Shown one piece after another: positions 9,954 through 17,012 of a stretch of DNA of 20,859 bases; the first letter of the stretch is position 1; every line of letters starts with the position of its first letter. Below the pieces are notes generated by a model. The model saw nothing but the letters and a program-made list of their open reading frames with translations, did not search any database and was not told the origin of the DNA. The position numbers were made by a program, and so were the translations under genes. Where the stretch lies: positions 1-20,859 of the forward strand of contig JBKPIY010000023.1 of NCBI GenBank assembly GCA_046730475.1, given 5' to 3'. Origin of the DNA: JBKPIY01 sp046730475. Lineage in GTDB: Bacteria > Actinomycetota > Thermoleophilia > Solirubrobacterales > 70-9.

Positions 9954-10545
9954 GCCATTCGTAGCCGGGCTCGTGCTCGCGGCCGGGGGCTCCCGGCGGC
10001 TCGGCCGGCCGAAGCAGCTGCTCCCCTACGGTGGCCGGACGCTCCTCGACCACACGCTCGCCACCGCGCGCGCCTGCCAGTTCGCTCAGGTGGTGGTGGT
10101 GTTGGGCGGCAACGCGGAGGAGGTGCGCGAGGCGGTGGACGTCTCGGGGGTCGACGTGGTCGAGAACCGTGGCTACGGGCAGGGCTGCGCCTCCTCGATC
10201 GGGGCGGGGGTGGGGGCGGTGGACGCCCGCTGTCGCGTGCTCGTCCTCATGCTCGGCGACCAGCCGGGGGTCAGCGCCGAGACCGTGCGGGCGCTGCTCG
10301 CCGGCCGCGACGGGGCACCCCTGGCGGTATGCCGCTACGAGGACGGGCGCGGTCACCCGTTTGCCTTCGATCGCACCGTCTTCGGCGAGCTCGAGGCGAT
10401 GCACGGAGACAAGGCCGTCTGGAAGCTGCTCGAGCGCCGTGCCGGGGAGGTGGCCGAGGTCGCGGTCCCGGGTCCGATCCCACCCGACGTCGACACCTGG
10501 GAGGACTACGAGGCGGTCCTGTCCACGGCGGGTTCGTCGAGGTGA
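9937..10545 (+). CDS. mocA: MobA/MocA-family nucleotidyltransferase, probable molybdenum cofactor cytidylyltransferase
   Basis: A 202-residue NTP transferase. The nucleotide-binding signature LAAGGSRRLGRPK is at residues 14-26 and the metal-binding MLGDQPGV has Asp108. GHPFAFDR and GDKAVWKLL are also typical of the MocA/MobA-like group. MocA joins CTP to molybdopterin to give the MCD cofactor used by CO dehydrogenases, and placement within the cox operon favours that role over GTP use. The ATG at 9937 overlaps the preceding gene by 17 bases and has no clear Shine-Dalgarno, so translation is probably coupled. The CTP versus GTP choice cannot be proven by eye. Confidence 0.85.
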   Translation: MPRPAEPFVAGLVLAAGGSRRLGRPKQLLPYGGRTLLDHTLATARACQFAQVVVVLGGNAEEVREAVDVSGVDVVENRGYGQGCASSIGAGVGAVDARCRVLVLMLGDQPGVSAETVRALLAGRDGAPLAVCRYEDGRGHPFAFDRTVFGELEAMHGDKAVWKLLERRAGEVAEVAVPGPIPPDVDTWEDYEAVLSTAGSSR

Positions 10546-11465
10546 CCGGTGCCGCGCATCCGGGCGCGGAGGCCGCGGTGCGGGCGGCCGTCCCCGATGT
10601 CGAGACCCTGGCCGCGAAGCTCGACGCGGTCGACTACATCCCGGACGCTGCCCTGGCGACGGCCATGTTCTTCTCGCTGCGGCTGCCGCAGCCGCTCCTG
10701 CTCGAGGGCGAGCCGGGAGTCGGAAAGACGGAGGCGGCGAAGGCCCTGGCGGCGGCGCTCGACACCCGGCTGATCCGCCTCCAGTGCTACGAGGGCATCG
10801 ACGCCGCGGAGGCGCTGTACGAGTGGAACTACCCCCGTCAGCTGCTGCGGATCCGGATCGCGGAGGCGACGGGCGCGGACTTGGCGGAGGACGAGCTGTT
10901 TGACCGCGAGTACCTGATCGGACGGCCCCTGTTGCAGGCGATCGAGCACCCCGGGCCGCTCCCCGCCGTCCTCCTGGTGGACGAGCTGGACCGCGCGGAC
11001 GACGATTTCGAGGCCTTCCTGTTCGAGCTGCTGGCCGAGGCGAGCGTGACCGTCCCCGAGCTCGGCACCGTGCGCGCCACCCACCCGCCGGTCGTGATCC
11101 TGACCTCGAACCGGACGCGCGATGTCCACGACGCCCTCAAGCGCCGTTGCCTTTACCACTGGATCGACTATCCGACCGCGGATCGGGAGGTGGATATCGT
11201 TCGCCGGCGGGTCCCGGGCACGTCGTCGGCACTCGCGCGCGATGTCGCCGGGGCGGTGCGACGCCTGCGCGTCAGCGACCTCCAGAAGCCGCCGGGGATC
11301 GCCGTGGCGATCGACTGGGTCGCGGCGCTCGAGCTGATCGGGGTCGATCGACTCGACGCGGCGGCGGCGGAGCGGACGCTCGGATCGGTCCTCAAGTATC
11401 GCGAGGACCAGGACGCCGCCCGCGATCGGGGCATCGAACGGCTGATCGAGGTCGCCGATGGATGA
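10542..11465 (+). CDS. coxD: CoxD-type MoxR-family AAA+ ATPase
   Basis: A 307-residue MoxR-like AAA+ protein. Walker A GEPGVGKT is at residues 56-63, Walker B is in VLLVDELDRAD, and sensor 1 is LTSNRTRDVHDALKRRC. In Oligotropha, CoxD is needed to mature the Mo-Cu-S site, acting as a chaperone-like ATPase on CODH; the same role is inferred here. It starts at a GTG (10542) whose bases overlap the mocA stop (GTGA). Its own TGA overlaps the coxE start by 8 bases. A MoxR ATPase paired with a VWA protein is the usual arrangement for this family. Confidence 0.92.
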   Translation: MTGAAHPGAEAAVRAAVPDVETLAAKLDAVDYIPDAALATAMFFSLRLPQPLLLEGEPGVGKTEAAKALAAALDTRLIRLQCYEGIDAAEALYEWNYPRQLLRIRIAEATGADLAEDELFDREYLIGRPLLQAIEHPGPLPAVLLVDELDRADDDFEAFLFELLAEASVTVPELGTVRATHPPVVILTSNRTRDVHDALKRRCLYHWIDYPTADREVDIVRRRVPGTSSALARDVAGAVRRLRVSDLQKPPGIAVAIDWVAALELIGVDRLDAAAAERTLGSVLKYREDQDAARDRGIERLIEVADG

Positions 11466-12663
11466 CGTCCTCGACCTCCCGGCCGTCGCCGCCGGCTTCG
11501 GCCGCGCCCTGCGAGCCGCCGGCATCTCGGTCACGCCCGAGCGCTCGGCGCGCTTCGCCCAAGCGCTCGCCCTCTCCCCGCCCGCCACTCGCGGGGAGCT
11601 GTACTGGACGGCGCGCGTCGTCTTCGTCTCCGCGCACGAGGAGATCCCGAGCTTCGACCGCGTCTTCGCCGCGATCGTCGACGGGGTCACCGACGTCCCC
11701 GGGACCCGAGGGGACCCGAACGCGCCGCCCACGTCGGAGGGAATCGAGCGAGGGGACCGGCCACCCGCGCCTGGGAGCAAGCCGGTGTCGGCGCCGGGCG
11801 CGAGCCCCGCCCCCTTCCCCGGGGTCGGGGATACCGGCCCGGATCGCAGGCGGGACCGCGAGTCGCGCGAGGCGATGCTCGCCGCGGCCAGCGGCGAGGA
11901 GCGACTCCGCGAGCGCGACTTCGCCGGGCTCGACGACGACGAGCTCATCGCCCTCGCGCGGCTGATGCGGCGCCTCGCACTCGCGCCCCCCCTACGGCGG
12001 GCGCGCCGGGCCCGGCGCTCCCGCCGTGGGGAGCGGCTCGATCTGCGGACGACCCTGCGCAGAAGCCGCCGGACCGCCGGCGACCCGATCCACCTCGCTC
12101 GCAGGCAGCGCCGCCTTCGGCCCCGTCGCCTGGTCGTCATCTGCGACATCTCGGGCTCGATGGAGCCCTACTCCCGGGCGTTCCTCCAGTTCCTGCACGG
12201 AGCGGTCGGCGCCGCTGACGCCGAGGCGTTCGTGTTCGCAACGCGGCTGACGCGCCTGACCCGCGCACTGTCGGGCCACCAGCCGCAGCTCGCGATCGAG
12301 CGTGCCGCCGCAGCCGCGTCCGACTGGTCGAGCGGGACCCGGATCGGCGACGCGCTCCACCGCTTCAACAGCGCGTACGGTCGCCGGGGAATGGCGCGCG
12401 GCGCGGTCGTCGTGATCCTCTCCGACGGCTGGGAGCGCGACGACCCCGAACGGGTCGGGGAGGAGATGGCGAGGCTGAGCCGGCTCGCCCACCGGATCAT
12501 CTGGGTCAATCCCCGGAAGGCGAGCCCGCGGTTCGCCCCCCTCGCGGGGGGGATGGCGGCGGCGCTTCCCTACTGCGACGCGCTTCTGAGCGGTCACAGC
12601 GTTTCGGCGCTGGAGGCGGTCGCCGACGTGATCGGGGCGTCGAGGGTGCACGATGCTGTTTGA
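11458..12663 (+). CDS. coxE: CoxE-type von Willebrand factor A domain protein
   Basis: A 401-residue VWA-containing protein, partner of the CoxD ATPase in maturation of the CODH active site. The N-terminal ~80 residues are helical. A Pro/Gly/Arg-rich linker spans roughly 80-140. The VWA domain (about 222-395) has an intact MIDAS start DISGS (230-234), a Thr in SSGTRIGDAL and Asp in LSDGWERDD. It ends with a conserved tail including HRIIWVNPRKASPRFAPLAG. The ATG at 11458 lies within the end of coxD. Known CoxE is cytoplasmic or membrane-associated and implicated in copper introduction; the specific step here is inferred from homology. Confidence 0.92.
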   Translation: MDDVLDLPAVAAGFGRALRAAGISVTPERSARFAQALALSPPATRGELYWTARVVFVSAHEEIPSFDRVFAAIVDGVTDVPGTRGDPNAPPTSEGIERGDRPPAPGSKPVSAPGASPAPFPGVGDTGPDRRRDRESREAMLAAASGEERLRERDFAGLDDDELIALARLMRRLALAPPLRRARRARRSRRGERLDLRTTLRRSRRTAGDPIHLARRQRRLRPRRLVVICDISGSMEPYSRAFLQFLHGAVGAADAEAFVFATRLTRLTRALSGHQPQLAIERAAAAASDWSSGTRIGDALHRFNSAYGRRGMARGAVVVILSDGWERDDPERVGEEMARLSRLAHRIIWVNPRKASPRFAPLAGGMAAALPYCDALLSGHSVSALEAVADVIGASRVHDAV

Positions 12664-13378
12664 CAACTCCTTCCGGCTCGAGGCGCCGATCGACCAGGTC
12701 TGGGGGACTCTGCTCGACGTCGAGCGCGTGGCCCCGTGCATGCCCGGGGCGCAGGTGCTCGAGCGCACGGGCGAGGATTCCTACAAGGTCGCGGTTCGGG
12801 TGAAGCTGGGGCCGATGTCGATGCAGTACCGGGGCAACGTCGAGATCGTCGAGCAGGACCCCCAGCGGCGCCGAGCGGTGATGAAGGCCAACGCCAAGGA
12901 GGCGCGGGGCCAGGGCACCGCGGCCGCCGAGATCGAGATGAGCCTCTCCCAGGAGGGCGAGATCACCGTCTGCAAGATGCACACCGACGTCAAGCTGAGC
13001 GGCCGGGCGGCGGCGATGGGACAGGGAGTGATCCGCGACGTGTCGGCCCAGCTGGTGTCGGAGTTCGCCGAGAACCTGGCGACGATGGTCTCCCCAGGAG
13101 CGGAGGCCGCGGGGCCGGACGGCGGCGGGGCCCCGCCGACCGCCCCGACCGCCCCCGAGGCCCCCGCCGGCGCCGAGCGAAGGGCGAGGGCGACGGCCCC
13201 GGGTCCCCTCCCACCGAGGCCGGGCGGGGACGAGGGGACAAGCCTTCAGGCGGGTGCGCTGATCGCCCGGGTGGTCGCGGGGCGGCTGCAGAACCCGCGC
13301 ACGCTGGCGCTCACCGCCGCTGTCTACGCGCTCGTATTCCTCGCGATCGGGCTCCTGCTCGGATGGCTGCTGCTCTGA
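12653..13378 (+). CDS. coxG: CoxG, SRPBCC protein with C-terminal membrane anchor
   Basis: A 241-residue protein. Residues 1-145 are a CoxG/SRPBCC-fold domain: MLFDNSFRLEAPIDQVWGTL, PCMPGAQVLE, KVAVRVKLGP, and a GQGVIRDVSAQLVSEFAENL helix near its end. A Pro/Ala/Gly-rich linker (about 148-200) follows. Residues ~219-241 are a single hydrophobic helix (LALTAAVYALVFLAIGLLLG) ending the protein. CoxG is known to recruit CODH to the cytoplasmic membrane and has been linked to quinone transfer in mycobacteria, and the anchor seen here fits that role. The ATG at 12653 overlaps the coxE end by 11 bases. It is the last clear member of the cox operon. Confidence 0.9.
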   Translation: MLFDNSFRLEAPIDQVWGTLLDVERVAPCMPGAQVLERTGEDSYKVAVRVKLGPMSMQYRGNVEIVEQDPQRRRAVMKANAKEARGQGTAAAEIEMSLSQEGEITVCKMHTDVKLSGRAAAMGQGVIRDVSAQLVSEFAENLATMVSPGAEAAGPDGGGAPPTAPTAPEAPAGAERRARATAPGPLPPRPGGDEGTSLQAGALIARVVAGRLQNPRTLALTAAVYALVFLAIGLLLGWLLL

Positions 13379-13403
13379 GGTGAGGCGGCCGGTTAGCCGC
13401 AGG

Positions 13404-13409
13404 TAGAGT
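13404..13409 (+). promoter_or_regulatory. Putative -10 element (TAGAGT) for a leaderless esterase transcript
   Basis: TAGAGT fits TANNNT and ends 7 bases before the ATG at 13417, so transcription would begin at or beside the start codon. No good Shine-Dalgarno precedes the ATG and no good -35 is seen. A weak 5-bp hairpin (13385-13400) lies just upstream, after coxG. Confidence 0.45.
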
Positions 13410-13416
13410 CAGCGCC

Positions 13417-14466
13417 ATGCGCCCGTGGGGCGAGGAGCCGGCCGGCCGCTTCGTGGAGCTCGTCCTCGAGAGCGAGGTGCTGCGCGACAACCCGCTCGGC
13501 GATCCGCACGAGCGCCCGCTCTGGGTCTACCTCCCACCGGGCTACGAGGACGAGCCCGACCGTCGCTACCCGTCCGTCTACGTGATCCAGGGCCTCACCG
13601 GCCAGCTCGACATGTGGCGCAACCGCTCGCCGTGGCGGCGGAACTTCCCCGAGCTCGCCGACGAGCTCCTCGCCTCCGCCGAGGCGCCGCCGTGCCTGGT
13701 GGTGTGGGTCGATTGCTGGACCTCGCTCGGCGGCAGCCAGTTCCTCGACTCGCCGGCGACCGGCCGCTACCACACCTACCTCTGTGACGAGGTCGTCCCG
13801 TTCGTGGACGAGCGCTTCCGCACCCTGGCGGCGCCGGAGCACCGCGGGATCGCGGGCAAGTCGAGCGGCGGCTACGGGGCGATGGTGACCCCGATGCTGC
13901 GGCCCGATCTGTTCGGGGGGCTGGCGACCCACGCGGGCGACGCCCTGTTCGAGGCCTGCTACCTGCCCGAGTTCCGCGAATCGGCCCGCGCCCTGCGCGA
14001 TGACTACGAGGGCTCCCTCGAGCGCTTCTGGGTGGACTTCCGCAGCCGACCCGCGCTGTCGAAGAAGAGCGACATGTTCCTCGTCAACGACTGGTGCATG
14101 GCGGCGTGCTATTCGGCCGAGGAGGACGGCACCGTGCGGCTCCCGTTCGACCCCGGCACCGGCCGGCTGATCCCCGAGGTCTGGGAGCGCTGGCTTCGGT
14201 GGGACCCGGTGCGGATGGTTCCCGGCCACGCCGAGGCCCTCCGCGGGATGCGGGCGATCTACATCGACGCGGGCAAGCGCGACGAGTACTTTCTCGACCT
14301 CGGCGCCGAGGCGTTCCGACGCGCCCTCGCCGAGGTCGGGGTGACCGATGTCTTCTTCGAGATCTTCGACGCCGGTCACGGCTCGATCGAGTACCGCTAC
14401 CCGCTCTCGCTCAGGTACCTGGCGGAGCGGCTGGCGCCGCCGGCCGAGGACGGACCGGGGGGCTGA
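13417..14466 (+). CDS. Esterase D-like alpha/beta hydrolase
   Basis: A 349-residue serine hydrolase of the esterase D/enterochelin-esterase-like family. The N-terminus shows PLWVYLPPGYEDEPDRRYPS and VYVIQG, typical of the family. The nucleophile is Ser149 in GKSSGGYGA. The acid is probably Asp289 in DAGKRDEYF and the base His321 in DAGHGSIEYR, giving a complete triad. No signal peptide is seen, so it is likely cytoplasmic. Substrate is unknown; relatives act on S-formylglutathione, trehalose mycolates or siderophore esters, and nothing selects among these. It follows coxG by 38 bases on the same strand but has its own probable promoter, so a role in CO metabolism is not assumed. Confidence 0.85.
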   Translation: MRPWGEEPAGRFVELVLESEVLRDNPLGDPHERPLWVYLPPGYEDEPDRRYPSVYVIQGLTGQLDMWRNRSPWRRNFPELADELLASAEAPPCLVVWVDCWTSLGGSQFLDSPATGRYHTYLCDEVVPFVDERFRTLAAPEHRGIAGKSSGGYGAMVTPMLRPDLFGGLATHAGDALFEACYLPEFRESARALRDDYEGSLERFWVDFRSRPALSKKSDMFLVNDWCMAACYSAEEDGTVRLPFDPGTGRLIPEVWERWLRWDPVRMVPGHAEALRGMRAIYIDAGKRDEYFLDLGAEAFRRALAEVGVTDVFFEIFDAGHGSIEYRYPLSLRYLAERLAPPAEDGPGG

Positions 14467-14507
14467 TCCACGCGGCCGACGGCGCAGCCCGGCCGCCGCG
14501 AAAGTCC

Positions 14508-15458
14508 CTACAGCTCGAGCCAGAAGTACTGGCCGACGGTACCGGGGTCGAAGGCTCCGTGGGGCTCCTCCGAAGTGAGCCGGAAGCCGGCCGCCTCGTA
14601 GATCCTCCGAGCGCTCGTCAGGGAGCTGTTGGTCCACAGCATCATCCGCTCGTAGCCGGCCGCCCGGGCGAACTCGATGCAGTCGTCGACCAGCCGGCTC
14701 CCGATCCCGCGGCCGCGAGCCCAGGGCTCCACCAGCAGGAGGCGGAGCTGGGCGACCTCCTCGGACCTCCGGGTGCAGTAGACCGAGCCGACGCGCTCGC
14801 CGTCGAGCTCGGCGATCCAGGCGCCCTCGCGGTCGGGGTCGTGCTCGGAGGCGAACCCCGCCACCACCGCGGCGACCAGGCCCTCGAAGGCAGGGCCCCA
14901 CCCGTGCTCCTCGGCGTAGAGGGCGCCGTGGCGCTCGATCACCCAGCCGTGGTCGCCGGGCTCCGGCGCGCGGATGACCAGCTCAGCCCCGTCCTCCCGC
15001 TCGCCCTCGCCGAGGATCGCCTCGATCGCCGCCATCGCCGCCAGCAGCCGACCCTGGTCGCGCTCCGATCGCCCGGCGAGCGCCTCCCTGAGCTCCTCGG
15101 AGGAGCGGCGGTCGAGCGTTCGAAACGCCGCCCGCCCCCGGCCGGTGAGCCGGACGACCTGTCGCCTTCGGTCCGCGGCGAGGCGGGAGCGGCTGACCAG
15201 ACCGCGCCGCTCGAACCGGGCGAGGATCCGGCTCAGGTAGCCGGGGTCGAGCTCGAGTCTGCGGCGGAGCTCGACCACCTCGTGCGAGGCGGCCTGGGCG
15301 AGCTCGTAGATGATCCGCGCCTCGGCCAGCGAGAACCTGGTCCTCAGATACCCGTCGCCGAGGAGGCCGATCCGCTTCGTGTAGAAGCGGTTGAAGGCGC
15401 GGACCGCCGACACCCGATCGTCCGGCCTTTGCTCGACGGTGTTCGTGGCCGTTGCCAT
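14508..15458 (-). CDS. MarR-type regulator fused to GNAT acetyltransferase
   Basis: A 316-residue two-domain protein. Residues ~15-150 are a MarR-family winged helix: VRAFNRFYTKRIGLL, FSLAEARIIYELAQA, LELDPGYLSRILARFERRGL, ADRRRQVVRLTGRGR. Residues ~160-316 are a GNAT domain with the acetyl-CoA loop RGRGIGSRL and the C-terminal RRIYEAAGFRL typical of the fold. This fusion (bifunctional MarR/GNAT) is a recognised architecture in actinomycetes and proteobacteria, with unknown substrate. The ATG at 15458 is followed upstream (14-30 bases) by a perfect inverted repeat, consistent with autoregulation. It converges on the esterase gene with a 41-base gap. Confidence 0.92.
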   Translation of the reverse strand: MATATNTVEQRPDDRVSAVRAFNRFYTKRIGLLGDGYLRTRFSLAEARIIYELAQAASHEVVELRRRLELDPGYLSRILARFERRGLVSRSRLAADRRRQVVRLTGRGRAAFRTLDRRSSEELREALAGRSERDQGRLLAAMAAIEAILGEGEREDGAELVIRAPEPGDHGWVIERHGALYAEEHGWGPAFEGLVAAVVAGFASEHDPDREGAWIAELDGERVGSVYCTRRSEEVAQLRLLLVEPWARGRGIGSRLVDDCIEFARAAGYERMMLWTNSSLTSARRIYEAAGFRLTSEEPHGAFDPGTVGQYFWLEL

Positions 15459-15471
15459 CCTCGGGAAGATC

Positions 15472-15488
15472 CTTTGACCAAGTCAAAG
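15472..15488. promoter_or_regulatory. MarR-type operator: perfect inverted repeat CTTTGAC-CAA-GTCAAAG
   Basis: Two perfect 7-base arms (15472-15478 and 15482-15488) flank a 3-base spacer, 14 bases upstream of the MarR-GNAT start. GATAAT on the minus strand (15494-15489) directly adjoins it and could be a -10, which would put the operator over the transcription start. MarR proteins bind 16-20 bp dyads in such positions, so autorepression is likely. Confidence 0.7.
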
Positions 15489-15544
15489 ATTATCGGACCG
15501 CGGCTCGCGGGCCATCGCGCTCAGGGGCCAATCGCGGAGCGAAG

Positions 15545-15844
15545 CTACGGGCTCGGTAACTCGAGCACCGTGGCGGCATCGCGGCGGCGGGCGATCCGAG
15601 CGGGCCGCACCGCGAGCCGGAGGTCCACCACCGTCCCCGCCGCGTCGAGGAAGACGAGGTCGAGCGCGAAGCGCATCCCGAAGGTGTGGACGCTCCGGCA
15701 CCTCGGGATCAGCAACCCCGGCCCCGCCTCGTCGCGGTCGAGGAGGGCGAGGCCGAGCAGCCTGGCGCGGCGACCGGTCGCCGTCGGCACGCGCACCCCG
15801 AGGACCACCATGGTCTCGAGGCCCCTGAACCGCCCCGGGCACAC
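15545..15844 (-). CDS. DUF192 family protein
   Basis: A 99-residue protein with the DUF192 hallmark near the middle: CRSVHTFGMRFALDLVFLDA, preceded by ARLLGL and GLLIPR. The family is of unknown function. The ATG at 15844 is used here; an in-frame ATG at 15811 (MVVLGVRVP) is an equally reasonable start, giving 88 residues. No signal peptide is seen, unlike many DUF192 members. It lies 27 bases after the GNAT gene on the same strand, so the two may be cotranscribed. Confidence 0.8.
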   Translation of the reverse strand: MCPGRFRGLETMVVLGVRVPTATGRRARLLGLALLDRDEAGPGLLIPRCRSVHTFGMRFALDLVFLDAAGTVVDLRLAVRPARIARRRDAATVLELPSP

Positions 15845-15871
15845 ATTGGCCTAAGCGGCGACCGACCCTGC

Positions 15872-16339
15872 CTATCCCTCGATCCGCCGCAGGAAGCGGG
15901 CGGAGGTTCCCGAGACCTCCTCGTAGCCGAGTCTCGGATAGAAGGCGCGGGCGGCTTCCCGGCGGCGGGCGCTGGTCACCTCGATCTCGCCGCAACCTAA
16001 GCCGGCGGCGAACTGCTCCGCCGCCCGCAGGAGCGCCCGCCCGATCCCGAGCTGGCGGCGACCCTCGTCGACCACGATCGCCACGATCCTGCCCCGACGG
16101 CCGCCTCGCTCGAACAGGGGGAAGGCGTAAACGGCGACGAGGCCGACCAGGTCGCCGTCGAGCTCGGCCCCGAGGACGGTCCCGCGGCGATCCTCGGCCC
16201 AGGCGGCGAGCCGCTCGGCGACCCGGGCCTCCGCCTCCGGGTAGCCGAGCTGGTCCAGCAGCCGGGCGGCGGCCGACGCGTCGTCGGCGCCGAGCTCGCC
16301 GATCTCGATTTGCGATCCGTCGCTCCCCATCGGGGACAT
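15872..16339 (-). CDS. GNAT family N-acetyltransferase
   Basis: A single-domain acetyltransferase of 155 residues from the ATG at 16339 (MSPMGSDGSQIEIGELGADD). The GNAT core includes LVGLVAVYAFPLFERGGR, IVAIVVDEGRRQLGIGRALL with the acetyl-CoA loop RRQLGIGRA, and ARAFYPRLGYEEVSGTSARF near the end. An upstream ATG at 16462 would add 41 residues without family similarity and run into the divergent gene's promoter region. ATG 16330 is another close alternative. Substrate unknown. Confidence 0.87.
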   Translation of the reverse strand: MSPMGSDGSQIEIGELGADDASAAARLLDQLGYPEAEARVAERLAAWAEDRRGTVLGAELDGDLVGLVAVYAFPLFERGGRRGRIVAIVVDEGRRQLGIGRALLRAAEQFAAGLGCGEIEVTSARRREAARAFYPRLGYEEVSGTSARFLRRIEG

Positions 16340-16473
16340 TCTGAATCGGCGGCTCGGAGACGCCGGCGGAGCGGTCGCCACCGGCGCTCGGATCCCTTCC
16401 AGTGCAAAGGGACGTTCAATCGCCGATCGGGGGTGGCGCTGAGTGGCCGCATCCGCGAACATTCCTGCACCAC

Positions 16474-16499
16474 CTCCGCCCCGCCGGAGGAGGGCGGAG
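16474..16499 (+). promoter_or_regulatory. 8-bp-stem hairpin overlapping a Shine-Dalgarno
   Basis: CTCCGCCC (16474-16481) pairs with GGGCGGAG (16492-16499) around a 10-base loop. The right arm covers the first four bases of GGAGAGG (16496-16502), the ribosome site of the gene at 16509. It could mask translation, but G+C-rich stems are common here by chance. Confidence 0.3.
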
Positions 16500-16508
16500 A
16501 GGATCGCC

Positions 16509-16988
16509 GTGAGAGACGAAACCGCTCGCAGAGGAAACTACGAATCGGGCTCGGACTACGTGCTCGAGTACGGGGAGCTCCGCTTCTCCTTCAACGAGCG
16601 CGACTTCGCCCAGCGGGTCGAGCAGGCGGCGGTGAAGCTCCGGTTCGTCGACCAAGGCCTCGACCGCGATGAGCTCGAGGACCTGCTCGAGCTGGCGGTG
16701 AACGGCGAGATCCGCGAGCCCGCTTCGCCCCTCGGCGTTCACGTGAACGAGAACTGGGAGGAGCTGGTCGGCCCCTCGAACAAGAGCCTCGTCCACTGGC
16801 TGCGGCGGCTCGTCTTCAGGGGCGCCTGGCTCGATCAGCGGGTGAAGGAGGGGGAGCTGGACGTCGTCTTCGACGAGTCGACCCAGACCTTCGGCTACGT
16901 CCAGCCCGAGCGCGACTCCGAGCTGATCGAGCTCTCGGCCGAGCCTTCGTGGGCGGGCTCCGCCTACCGCCGCGTCGGCCGCACCTAG
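16509..16988 (+). CDS. Hypothetical protein, 159 residues
   Basis: Not recognised as any family. The GTG at 16509 is chosen because GGAGAGG (16496-16502) lies 6 bases upstream; a GTG at 16443 would add a Pro/Arg-rich 22-residue stretch. The product is acidic, soluble and has no signal peptide or membrane helix. It contains YVLEYGELRFSFNERDFAQR, a probable helical segment LDRDELEDLLELAVNGEI, and SLVHWLRRLVFRGAWLDQRV, and ends in a Ser/Arg-rich tail. Codon use looks native, with G/C third positions as in the neighbours. It is transcribed divergently from the GNAT gene and convergently to the Rho-like gene. Confidence 0.72.
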   Translation: MRDETARRGNYESGSDYVLEYGELRFSFNERDFAQRVEQAAVKLRFVDQGLDRDELEDLLELAVNGEIREPASPLGVHVNENWEELVGPSNKSLVHWLRRLVFRGAWLDQRVKEGELDVVFDESTQTFGYVQPERDSELIELSAEPSWAGSAYRRVGRT

Positions 16989-17012
16989 CCCAGGCCGCCG
17001 CCCAGCCTGGCT
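16987..17012. terminator. Hairpin between convergent stop codons
   Basis: AGCCCAGGC (16987-16995) pairs with GCCTGGCT (17005-17012) with one bulged C and a 9-base loop. It fills the gap between the hypothetical gene and the Rho-like gene and touches both stop codons. There is no U-tract, so intrinsic termination is uncertain. Confidence 0.35.

Noticed and set aside
10506..12149. 547-residue minus-strand open frame opposite coxD and coxE
   Set aside because: It is Arg/Ser-rich with no motif, against clear Walker and MIDAS motifs on the plus strand.
14472..14496. GCGGCC/GGCCGC stem in the gap between the esterase and MarR-GNAT stops as a terminator
   Set aside because: Only 6 bp with a 13-base loop and no U-tract; such pairs arise easily in this GC content.
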